Notes: generated from the sequence alone by a model not told the origin. A stretch of DNA of 7,292 nt from a bacterium (GCA_024692925.1 JAILLX010000060.1:1-7292); one strand, 5' to 3'; positions 1-6,264 are shown, counted from the stretch's first letter. A program made the numbers and translations.

Positions 1-2
1 CT

Positions 3-266
3 GCATTAAAGGAATGTAAGGGTAAAGATGAAAATTGTCAGAAACAAATTCAAAATCAAATGAATTTCGATATTAAAAAATTTTCAGAAGGATTTTCAAC
101 AGTATTAACAAGAACTTTACCCCTTAAAATATCCAAAATATCAGATGGCCCATCAATATCATCATCCTGTAATTTTTCACAAGCACGTTGCCCCTGTTTC
201 AAAGGTCCCATTTTAACATTACAGTCAAGTCCAGTTTTATCTTTAAATTTCTTTTTTAACGAATGA
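3..266 (+). CDS. Partial plus-strand reading frame entering from the left edge (hypothetical, 3' end doubtful)
   Basis: A plus-strand frame is open from base 3 to a TGA at 264-266, and its start lies outside the window. The first 25 to 30 codons look like real protein: Lys/Gln/Glu-rich with two cysteines (around ALKECKGKDENCQKQIQNQM). After about base 90 the composition becomes Ser/Pro/Phe-rich, as expected of antisense sequence, and it lies opposite the minus-strand ORF at 56-382. My inference is that a genuine plus-strand gene once continued leftwards and that its last stretch is foreign sequence picked up at a junction near 60-100. No family recognised. It could also be wholly a chance frame. 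Confidence 0.3.
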   Translation, partial: ALKECKGKDENCQKQIQNQMNFDIKKFSEGFSTVLTRTLPLKISKISDGPSISSSCNFSQARCPCFKGPILTLQSSPVLSLNFFFNE

Positions 267-382
267 AGGACATAATCAAAAACAATACTTGAATATTCTG
301 CATAACCATACAATCCCTTAAGATTAATATTCTCAGGTTGCATAGGCTTTTTCATATCATTATATTTTATTTTCAAAGTCAT
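56..382 (-). CDS. Small protein resembling the start of a RelA/SpoT-like domain, probably C-terminally truncated
   Basis: A 108-residue ORF with ATG at 382-380, preceded by AAAGGA at 394-389 with a 6-base spacer, so the start is well supported. No signal peptide or membrane segment is visible; it should be cytosolic. Residues 58-94 (KMGPLKQGQRACEKLQ, then a D-rich turn, then DILDILRGKVLVNT) resemble the pattern 'K-x-x-R-A-x-EK...D-x-x-DI-R-G-x-VV' that I associate with RelA/SpoT-like nucleotidyltransferase proteins of phage and toxin type. This is memory of a pattern, not a search result. In such proteins this strand comes early and the catalytic part follows, yet here the frame stops 14 residues later, so the product should be inactive for nucleotide transfer if the assignment is right. 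It lies 69 bases downstream of recG on the same strand but has its own strong promoter at 404-432. Confidence 0.55.
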   Translation of the reverse strand: MTLKIKYNDMKKPMQPENINLKGLYGYAEYSSIVFDYVLHSLKKKFKDKTGLDCNVKMGPLKQGQRACEKLQDDDIDGPSDILDILRGKVLVNTVENPSENFLISKFI

Positions 383-403
383 ATTCTGTCCTTTATATAA
401 GTG

Positions 404-432
404 AATATACTATATTATTTTGTTTTTGTCAA
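404..432 (-). promoter_or_regulatory. Sigma-70 type promoter for the 56-382 ORF
   Basis: On the minus strand a perfect -35 TTGACA (432-427) is followed after exactly 17 bases by TATATT (409-404). Transcription should start near 397, giving a leader of about 15 bases that contains AAAGGA. A second TTGACA lies 12 bases further upstream (444-439), as part of a tandem TTGACAAAA repeat, but has no good -10 at the right distance. This is the best consensus match in the window. Confidence 0.65.
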
Positions 433-451
433 TAGTTTTGTCAAATATTAT

Positions 452-2542
452 TTATCCCTTTAAATTATTATTTTGTTTAGTATATTCAAATAATTGCAAT
501 AAAAATTGTAAATTTTTCCATCTTTCAGTATTATTTTTTTTATCAAAAGATAGGAGATTTTTAACATCTTGAGATGCAGCCAAAAACAAATCATAATCAT
601 CTTCTAAATTTGCAATTTTAAAATCTATAATTCCACTTTGTCTTACACCTAAAACATCACCTGCACCACGAAGTTTTAAATCTTTTTCTGCAATTTTAAA
701 CCCATCAGTAGTTTCTTTCATAATCGAAAGTCGTTCCTTTGCAATCGCAGTCATTCGTGAAGAATGAAGCAAAATACAAATTGATTTATCTGCACCACGC
801 CCTATTCTACCTCTTAATTGATGAAGAGAGGAAAGCCCAAATCTTTCACTATGTTCTATTACCATAAGAGTAGCCTCTGGCACATTAACACCAACTTCTA
901 TTACAGTAGTTGCCACCAAAATTTTCGTTTTTCCATCTGGATTTGCAAAATCTTTCATAACCAAATTTTTTTCATCAGCCTTCATTTTTCCATGAATAAG
1001 AGCAACCTTTTCACCAAAAATTTGTTTAAGATTTTCATATCTTGAAATTACATCAGACAAATCAATTTTTTCGCTTTCTTCCACCAACGGACAAACCCAA
1101 TATAATTTTTTCAATAATCCAGAATTCATTTGCAAAGAAACAGAAGCAATAAGTTCATCAATTTTGTTCATACTTATAACTTTTGTTTCAACCTGTTTTC
1201 TGTTTGGTGGCATTTCATCAATGATTGATAAATCCATATCCCCAAACGAAGTCATTGCCAAAGTTCGTGGTATAGGCGTTGCTGTCATAGTCAAAATATT
1301 ACACTTGTTTTCTTCACCTTTATTACCAAGTTCAAGTCGTTGATGTACACCAAATTTGTGTTGTTCATCAATCACAGCCAAAGATAAATTTTTAAATTTA
1401 ACCTTGTCTTGAAAAAGTGCATGCGTACCAATAACTATATCAACACTACCATTTTTTATAGATAAAAGTTTATCTTCCTTTGCTTTTCCCTTATCCTTTC
1501 CCGTCAAAAGCAAAATTTTAATTTTTTCTTCCAATCCTGCCTTTTTTAAAAGATTCGTAAATGTCGAAAAATGTTGTTCAGCCAAAATTTCGGTTGGCAC
1601 CATAAATGCTCCTTGATAGTCACTTTCTACAACAGTCAGCAATGCAATCATTGCAATAATAGTTTTTCCACTTCCAACATCCCCCTGAAGAAGTCTAAGC
1701 ATTTTACTATCAGATTTCAAATCATCTATAACCTCACTTAAAACCCTTTTTTGTGCCCCAGTTAATTCATATCCAAACGAAGAAATAAATGGATTTACAA
1801 AACGTCCATCCGAAACAATTTTTTCACCAATTTCACTTTTGAACTTTTCTCTCGAAAGAGCTAATGCAAGTTGATTTGCCAGAATTTCATCATAAGCAAG
1901 TCTTTTTTTTGCCTCATACATAAGTTCAGAATTTTTTATCGGTCTATGCATAAATTTTAACGCATCAGTAAACGAAATTTCCGCATCATTTTGCCATTCT
2001 GGAACAGTAGGCATATTAGAAAGAACCACATCAACAACATTTCGTATCATCTTATTTGTAATTGCATAAGTTAATGGGTATACAGGTTCCAATCCAGCAA
2101 TTTTTTCAAATTGAGAAATTGGAACAACATAGTCAGGATGGCTCATACACCTTCCTCCATCAAATTCTTCAATTTTTCCACTAATACAAATCTTTGCTCC
2201 AACAGGAATCGACCTTTGTAAATAATTACCAGCATTAAAAAAATTTAATGTAATAAAACCACTATCATCACTACAAAGAATTTTATAGGGAATTTTTCTA
2301 CCTCTAACTTTTGGTGAAGGAATATGTTTTAAAACATCAACTTTAAGTGTTGCAATTTGCCCCACTTGAGCATCCATAATAAACGGTGTATAACTTCTAT
2401 CTATAACTGATACCGGAAGATGAAAAAGAATGTCCTTAAACCTAGTATTAGGCAAAAGTCGTTTTAATCCATCAAAAAATTTATTTCCAACTCCTTTTAC
2501 TGAGATAAGAGAATTAAAGAAATATTGTAAATTTTCTGACAT
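452..2542 (-). CDS. recG: RecG, ATP-dependent branch-migration DNA helicase
   Basis: RecG remodels stalled replication forks and branched recombination intermediates in the cytoplasm, driving fork reversal and Holliday-junction branch migration. The 696-residue product is the usual full length. The N-terminal wedge/OB-fold domain covers about residues 1-180. Helicase motifs follow: LTGAQ (260-264), Walker A GDVGSGKT (287-294), DEQH box (392-395), TATPIPRT (420-427), motif V VATTVIEVGVNVPEA (543-557) and motif VI QLRGRIGRG (575-583). The C-terminal translocation region is seen as DLKLRGAGDVLGVRQSG (621-637). DEQHKFGV replaces the usual DEQHRFGV, a conservative change. The ATG at 2542 has AAAAAGGA six bases upstream. 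It lies 65 bases after priA and has its own promoter (2565-2593). It ends in TAA with no clear terminator after it. Confidence 0.97.
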   Translation of the reverse strand: MSENLQYFFNSLISVKGVGNKFFDGLKRLLPNTRFKDILFHLPVSVIDRSYTPFIMDAQVGQIATLKVDVLKHIPSPKVRGRKIPYKILCSDDSGFITLNFFNAGNYLQRSIPVGAKICISGKIEEFDGGRCMSHPDYVVPISQFEKIAGLEPVYPLTYAITNKMIRNVVDVVLSNMPTVPEWQNDAEISFTDALKFMHRPIKNSELMYEAKKRLAYDEILANQLALALSREKFKSEIGEKIVSDGRFVNPFISSFGYELTGAQKRVLSEVIDDLKSDSKMLRLLQGDVGSGKTIIAMIALLTVVESDYQGAFMVPTEILAEQHFSTFTNLLKKAGLEEKIKILLLTGKDKGKAKEDKLLSIKNGSVDIVIGTHALFQDKVKFKNLSLAVIDEQHKFGVHQRLELGNKGEENKCNILTMTATPIPRTLAMTSFGDMDLSIIDEMPPNRKQVETKVISMNKIDELIASVSLQMNSGLLKKLYWVCPLVEESEKIDLSDVISRYENLKQIFGEKVALIHGKMKADEKNLVMKDFANPDGKTKILVATTVIEVGVNVPEATLMVIEHSERFGLSSLHQLRGRIGRGADKSICILLHSSRMTAIAKERLSIMKETTDGFKIAEKDLKLRGAGDVLGVRQSGIIDFKIANLEDDYDLFLAASQDVKNLLSFDKKNNTERWKNLQFLLQLFEYTKQNNNLKG

Positions 2543-2564
2543 AATAAATCCTTTTTATATTTAT

Positions 2565-2593
2565 AAAATACCAAATTTTCGAGATATTGTCAA
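2565..2593 (-). promoter_or_regulatory. Sigma-70 type promoter for recG
   Basis: In the 65-base gap between priA and recG the minus strand has TTGACA (2593-2588), a 17-base spacer, and TATTTT (2570-2565). The start would fall near 2558, just upstream of the AAAAAGGA ribosome binding site. recG can therefore be expressed without read-through from priA, which matters because premature termination in priA could make the queA transcript polar. Confidence 0.6.
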
Positions 2594-2607
2594 TAAAACG
2601 AGATATA

Positions 2608-3471
2608 TTACATAAAATTATAAGGATCAATATCAACTTTTAATTTTATATTTGATGGAATTTCAACCATAGAAAGCCATTTTTTTATAACATCTTGAAT
2701 ATGGATTTTTTTATCCACAACCAATAAAAACCTTTTTCTATAGTTATTTTTAAGGTATGATAACGGTGAATCAATAGGACCATACGACTGCACACCATCA
2801 ACACCAATTGGCATTTTTTGTTTTAATAAATAACAAAAATTTTCCAACGCCAGTTTGTTTTTTGATGATAAAATTAACGCCCCTAATTTTGCAAATGGTG
2901 GCATCAATGCACTCTGTCTATCCTTCAATTCCTGACTAACAAAACTATCTCTATCATTATTTTTTATTGCCTGCATAACTGGATTATCAGGGTTATAAGT
3001 CTGTATCAAAACATTTCCCTTTTTCACATCACGACCAGCCCTACCCGACACCTGTGTCAAAAGTTGAAAAGTATTTTCATTTGCCCGCAAATCAGATGAA
3101 GAAAAACTCATATCTCCATCGACCACTCCTACCAAAGTAAGATTTGGGAAATGATGTCCCTTCACCAAAATTTGTGTACCAATAATAATATCGACTTCAC
3201 TTGATGAAATTTTTCTTATTATTTCATTAAGTCGGGTTTGCGAAGTTATTATATCCGAAGAAATAGTTTCAACTTTTGCTTCTGGAAAACGATTTTTTAC
3301 CTCTTCCTCAATTCTTTCAATTCCCGGACCGACCAAAGCCCAAGTATCTTCCTTTTCACATTTTGGACATATTTTTGGAAGTCGCATTGAATACCCACAA
3401 TGATGACAACAACATTTTGTATCATCCTTGCTATGTGCAGTTAAATAAACATTACAATTCGGACATTGCAA
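2608..3471 (-). CDS. priA: PriA C-terminal part downstream of the TAG
   Basis: Continuing codons 367-671 gives the zinc-binding insert with four CxxC pairs (C378/C381, C387/C390, C406/C409, C419/C422), motif V GTQILVKGHHFPN (482-494) and motif VI SGRAGR (526-531), then the C-terminal domain, ending in TAA. The frame after the stop begins before 3471; the only nearby start is a TTG at 3471 without a Shine-Dalgarno, lying inside the zinc domain. Independent translation is therefore unlikely, and this half is probably made only by read-through, if at all. Confidence 0.6.
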   Translation of the reverse strand: MQCPNCNVYLTAHSKDDTKCCCHHCGYSMRLPKICPKCEKEDTWALVGPGIERIEEEVKNRFPEAKVETISSDIITSQTRLNEIIRKISSSEVDIIIGTQILVKGHHFPNLTLVGVVDGDMSFSSSDLRANENTFQLLTQVSGRAGRDVKKGNVLIQTYNPDNPVMQAIKNNDRDSFVSQELKDRQSALMPPFAKLGALILSSKNKLALENFCYLLKQKMPIGVDGVQSYGPIDSPLSYLKNNYRKRFLLVVDKKIHIQDVIKKWLSMVEIPSNIKLKVDIDPYNFM

Positions 3472-3525
3472 CCTATGTCCGCATGAACCACAAAGAACAA
3501 GTGGAGCATACCCCCTGCGGTTTAT

Positions 3526-4623
3526 CTAAAGCATAACTTGCTCTTTTAATGAAAGTTTTTCTTCTATCTGTTTTACCAATGGATTCGAAAGCCAACTTTT
3601 TCCCCAAGATTCCTTTTGTGGTTGGTTTTGCCTCATATCAATCAATTCAACATCAGGCATAACCGCAACACCAAACCTTGATGAAAGTTTTACACATCCA
3701 TATTTTCCAAGGTTTACATTATTTATAGTTTCAATGGATGGTGTAGCCGAAGCTAAAATTATCGGAATTTTATCAACAGAAGCCTTTAATACTGCCATAT
3801 CACGTCCCTGATAAATCACCCCATCTTCTTGCTTATATGAACTATCATGCTCTTCATCAAGAACAATTAATGAAAGATTTTTATATGGAAGAAAAAGCGA
3901 AGATCTTGTTCCTACAATTACCCTTGCCTCCCCATTCATCACAGCCTTCCAATTTTCACGACGTTGTGCCTTAGTCACACTACTATGCCAAAGCACAGGA
4001 AGTATTCCAAATCGTTCCTTAAATTTTGATAAAAATTGTCCGGTCAAAGATATTTCCGGAAGCATAATCAAAACCTGACTATCATTTTGTTTCAATGCTT
4101 CGTTTATTACATTAAAATAAACTTCTGTTTTTCCACTTCCTGTAATACCATCAAGAAGTGTTGTCGAAAATCCAGAACCTAATTTTTCAGAAAGGAATTT
4201 TGTCGCATTCATCTGTTCATCTGATAACTTTGGTGATACATAAATAGGATTATAATTTGTATTTTTTTTCTTTGAAATTACACCATCATATAACTCATCA
4301 AATCCCATAACCATTTTTAAAATAGTCCCCAAAGGAGCCAAATTATATTCTGCAACTTTTTTAATAAAGTCCAACTGATTAATGGATAACTTATAATTTT
4401 TTACCTTTGAATAAATTTTCTTTACCTTCGAAATATCATAATCCAAAGGAGTTGTATTTTTTTGTAAAACAACACCAATTTCATATTTATTTCTAAGTGG
4501 AACTTTTACAAAATCACCAATTGAAACTTCCATATTTTCCGAAACAATATAATCATAGCCATTACCCATAATTGGAAGTAATACTTTAACTATATCACCA
4601 AAAGAAAATACAGTATTTTCCAT
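3526..4623 (-). CDS. priA: PriA N-terminal part (365 residues before the TAG)
   Basis: This is what normal termination would produce. It holds the 3'-DNA-end-binding domain (about residues 1-105), a winged-helix linker, and the first helicase lobe: Walker A GITGSGKT (159-166), LPE (188-190), GTRSSLFLP (238-246), DEEHDSSYKQED (256-267) and LASATPS (290-296). It lacks lobe 2, the zinc-binding insert and the C-terminal domain, so it could bind a fork but should not be a working helicase. Confidence 0.8.
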   Translation of the reverse strand: MENTVFSFGDIVKVLLPIMGNGYDYIVSENMEVSIGDFVKVPLRNKYEIGVVLQKNTTPLDYDISKVKKIYSKVKNYKLSINQLDFIKKVAEYNLAPLGTILKMVMGFDELYDGVISKKKNTNYNPIYVSPKLSDEQMNATKFLSEKLGSGFSTTLLDGITGSGKTEVYFNVINEALKQNDSQVLIMLPEISLTGQFLSKFKERFGILPVLWHSSVTKAQRRENWKAVMNGEARVIVGTRSSLFLPYKNLSLIVLDEEHDSSYKQEDGVIYQGRDMAVLKASVDKIPIILASATPSIETINNVNLGKYGCVKLSSRFGVAVMPDVELIDMRQNQPQKESWGKSWLSNPLVKQIEEKLSLKEQVML

Positions 4624-5651
4624 TAGTTATCCTTTCGTTTTAAAAGTGATGCATCACCATAAGAATAGAAACGATAATCATTTTCTTTTGCAAATTCATA
4701 CGCCTTTTTCATTTCATCCATTCCTGCAAATGCACAAACCAACATAAACAAAGTTGACTTTGGCAAATGGAAATTAGTCATTAAATAATCAATAGATCTA
4801 AAAGTATAAGGTGGAGTAATAAATATATCCGTTTCCTTTGCAAATGGATGAATAAATCCATCCTCATCAACTGCCGATTCCAAAGATCTTAAAACCGTAG
4901 TCCCCACACCAATAATTTTTTTACCTGCTCTTTTTGCATCATTAATTTTGTTTGCTACCTCTTCTGAAATCACAACATATTCAGAATGCATTTTATGATC
5001 TTTTGTATCCTCTACTTTCACGGGTTGAAAAGTACCTGCTCCAACATGCAAAGTAAGTTCAACCATATCAATTCCTTTTGCCTTTAATTTTTGTAAAAGT
5101 TCATCTGTAAAATGAAGTCCCGCAGTAGGTGCGGCAACTGCTCCTTCAATTTTTGCATACACAGTTTGATAATTTTCAAAATCTTCTTTTTTTACTTCTC
5201 GTTTTAAATAAGGAGGCAAAGGCAAAGTTCCAATTTTTGCCAACACATCAAAAAATTCATGTCCTGATTTATTAAAACAAAGTTCGACACCGCTTTCACC
5301 TTGCTTTGATTTTACTGTTCCAATCAAAAGTCCATCGCCAAATGAAATTTCATCTCCCTCATGCAATTTTTTTGAATTTCTTATAAAAGCAAGCCACGTA
5401 TCAAGTGCAACATTTTTATGTAAGGTTGCTTCAAAATTTCTCCCATTACATACACCAAAAATTCTTGCTGGAATAACTTTTGTATTATTAAAGACAATAA
5501 GACTATCCGCAGGCAAAATATCAACCAAATCTTTCACCCTTTTATTTTCCAATTGTGGAACAAGTAAAAGTTTAGCCTCATCACGCTTTGCAACAGGTTC
5601 CTTTGCAATAAATTTTTCCGGCAAATCGAAATCAAATAAATCAACACGCAT
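4623..5651 (-). CDS. queA: QueA, S-adenosylmethionine:tRNA ribosyltransferase-isomerase
   Basis: QueA transfers and rearranges the ribosyl group of S-adenosylmethionine onto 7-aminomethyl-7-deazaguanine at tRNA position 34. This forms epoxyqueuosine, the penultimate queuosine precursor, in tRNAs for Asp, Asn, His and Tyr. The 342-residue product is full length. Family signatures are MRVDLFDFDLP (1-11), FNNTKVIPAR (54-63), GTLPLPPY (141-148), AAPTAGLHFT (173-182), LHVGAGTFQPV (201-211), VGTTVLRSLES (249-259), TNFHLPKST (292-300) and YGDASLL (331-337). The ATG at 5651 follows AAGGAG by six bases. It is first in the queA-priA-recG run, with a TTGACA promoter upstream overlapping an 8-bp palindrome. 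Confidence 0.97.
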   Translation of the reverse strand: MRVDLFDFDLPEKFIAKEPVAKRDEAKLLLVPQLENKRVKDLVDILPADSLIVFNNTKVIPARIFGVCNGRNFEATLHKNVALDTWLAFIRNSKKLHEGDEISFGDGLLIGTVKSKQGESGVELCFNKSGHEFFDVLAKIGTLPLPPYLKREVKKEDFENYQTVYAKIEGAVAAPTAGLHFTDELLQKLKAKGIDMVELTLHVGAGTFQPVKVEDTKDHKMHSEYVVISEEVANKINDAKRAGKKIIGVGTTVLRSLESAVDEDGFIHPFAKETDIFITPPYTFRSIDYLMTNFHLPKSTLFMLVCAFAGMDEMKKAYEFAKENDYRFYSYGDASLLKRKDN

Positions 5652-5668
5652 TTTAAACTCCTTTTATA

Positions 5669-5694
5669 TTGGAAAAGAGTATTTTATTTTTCCA
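5669..5694. repeat. 8-bp palindrome over the queA promoter, candidate operator
   Basis: TTGGAAAA (5669-5676) and TTTTCCAA (5687-5694) form a perfect inverted repeat with a 10-base spacer. Its two half-sites are centred 18 bases apart, close to two helical turns. It covers the -10 box and the predicted start of queA, so an RNA hairpin cannot fully form in the transcript; a repressor site is the simpler reading. The arms are A/T-rich, so chance is not excluded. Confidence 0.3.
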
Positions 5695-5704
5695 AATGTG
5701 TCAA
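5676..5704 (-). promoter_or_regulatory. Promoter of the queA-priA transcript
   Basis: The minus strand has a perfect TTGACA (5704-5699), then 17 bases, then TACTCT (5681-5676). The -10 matches only at its most important positions (TA....T). The start would be near 5669, leaving a short leader with AAGGAG. The -10 and spacer are covered by the palindrome at 5669-5694. Confidence 0.5.
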
Positions 5705-5996
5705 GCCAAACCACTATTTAAAAATTTTACTTGTGTTTTTTATAAAATTAAGTTAATGTATAAATAGGTATGGATAAAACCATACTTAGTATCATAGGTG
5801 ATACGAGGCCTTGACAAGCCTAATAAACGAACGGTGTAGATGGCATCGTGTATGCTATTTTTTTTGCTCTGAACTGGCAAATCTACACCCAAAAAGTCCT
5901 CAACTTATTTCTCAATGGTTGGGGAGCTATAGTGATAAAACAGGAATATTTTCCAATATTCCAAAAGCTATAGGATCATTAAGTTCGTTTTTTGAT

Positions 5997-6027
5997 TTGT
6001 CAACTCTCCCGACCATCACGCTATGAT
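5997..6027 (+). promoter_or_regulatory. Possible promoter for the Cys-rich gene pair
   Basis: TTGTCA (5997-6002) and TATGAT (6022-6027) each match consensus at five of six bases, but the spacer is 19 bases, longer than ideal. Transcription would begin near 6034 and give a leader of about 235 bases containing the whole 6146-6264 switch. It overlaps the terminator-like stem, so both readings cannot hold equally. Confidence 0.25.
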
Positions 6028-6038
6028 TGGAGTTTTTT
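6002..6038 (+). terminator. Possible rho-independent terminator or attenuator
   Basis: CTCC (6006-6009) can pair with GGAG (6029-6032), and ATCA (6015-6018) with TGAT (6024-6027) around a 5-base loop; TTTTTT follows at 6033-6038. The stem has an internal loop and is only moderate in strength. It lies 230 bases before the next ATG, so it would end an upstream RNA or attenuate a long leader. Confidence 0.35.
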
Positions 6039-6145
6039 AGAGCCACGAAATCAAATATAGGATACTTATATCCAAATTTTTCCGTATGCGACAAAGAACT
6101 CTTCCGGTAAAGGATTAAAATGGTTTGCCTTTGCCAAGCTGTTAT

Positions 6146-6264
6146 GGGTAAAGTTGTCATGGCTGCTTTACCCTCCCGATGGGCGGAATTCTTTTTTTTC
6201 GTAGCTATCCGCCCTCCCAACAGTTTAAACAAAAACCATAACCTAAATGGAGGGGTAAAGAAGC
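6146..6264 (+). promoter_or_regulatory. Leader with mutually exclusive pairings that can hide the Shine-Dalgarno
   Basis: Three segments compete. Segment A is GGGTAAAG (6146-6153), segment B is CTTTACCC (6166-6173) and segment C is GGGTAAAG (6253-6260). A with B forms a perfect 8-bp hairpin with a 12-base loop. B in its wider form (6162-6176) pairs with 6249-6264 over 14 bp, with one mismatch and one bulge, and this swallows the GGAGGGG of the downstream gene. The B-C loop is closed inside by GGGCGGA (6181-6187) with TCCGCCC (6208-6214). The layout matches a translational switch; no ligand or known riboswitch class is recognised. Confidence 0.4.
6249..6255 (+). promoter_or_regulatory. Unusually spaced, strong Shine-Dalgarno of the 6269 gene
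   Basis: GGAGGGG ends 13 bases before the ATG at 6269, longer than the 6-base spacing seen at every other gene in the window. An ATG at 6247 overlaps it but meets TAA after three codons, so 6269 remains the start. The site is complementary to 6166-6176. Confidence 0.55.

Larger units (their letters stand above)
2608..4623 (-). pseudogene. priA: PriA, primosomal replication-restart helicase, interrupted by an in-frame TAG
   Basis: PriA is the 3'-5' helicase that recognises abandoned forks and starts reloading of the replicative helicase. Read through one stop, the locus encodes 671 residues, near the normal length of about 730. Both halves lie in the same frame: 4623 minus 3471 is 1152, a multiple of three. 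The TAG at 3528-3526 is codon 366, within the stretch QVML-stop-INRRGYAP, where PriA proteins normally read LLFLNRRG. It therefore replaces a usually conserved Phe. All other PriA motifs are intact on both sides. No indel is involved, and TTT or TTC to TAG needs two changes. Possible causes are recent inactivation, an assembly or sequencing error, or suppression. The ATG overlaps the queA stop by one base (TAATG), with AAAGGA six bases upstream. Confidence 0.85.
5765..6038 (+). ncRNA. Candidate structured RNA: chain of hairpins ending in a terminator-like stem
   Basis: Successive inverted repeats lie almost end to end. H1 pairs 5765-5773 with 5780-5788. H2 pairs GTATCA (5789-5794) with TGATAC (5799-5804). 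H3 pairs AGGC (5806-5809) with GCCT (5818-5821). H4 pairs GGTGTAGAT (5833-5841) with ATCTACACC (5881-5889) and encloses two small arms (5843-5855 and 5864-5880), giving a three-way junction. H5 pairs 5897-5904 with 5918-5925. H6 pairs 5927-5933 with 5967-5973 and encloses GGAATATT/AATATTCC (5943-5962). A last stem is followed by T6. A weak promoter, TTGTGT (5731) and TAATGT (5754) 17 bases apart, would start transcription near H1. A perfect TTGACA at 5811 is an alternative. The plus strand is favoured by the T-run. The family is unrecognised; it could instead be a leader, or a repeat element. Confidence 0.35.

Noticed and set aside
1..60. Continuation of the 56-382 ORF by a frameshift into another minus-strand frame open to the window end
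   Set aside because: That frame is Phe/Tyr-rich, as expected of antisense to a Lys/Gln-rich coding strand. The plus-strand reading of the same bases looks more like protein, so a junction is the better explanation.
5811..6026. 71-codon plus-strand frame starting with TTG
   Set aside because: No Shine-Dalgarno, the start codon falls inside a hairpin and a TTGACA, and the sequence is explained by RNA or repeat structure.
6146..6200. Hairpin 6146-6173 followed by T8 at 6191-6198 read as a terminator
   Set aside because: The T-run begins 17 bases after the stem, too far for an intrinsic terminator, and the second arm pairs better with the Shine-Dalgarno region.
5927..6232. 101-codon minus-strand frame (TTG start, internal ATG at 6160) in the intergenic region
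   Set aside because: It overlaps several perfect inverted repeats and the hairpin chain, has no recognised domain, and the outer start is a TTG without a ribosome binding site. It is kept only as part of a finding, not annotated as a gene.
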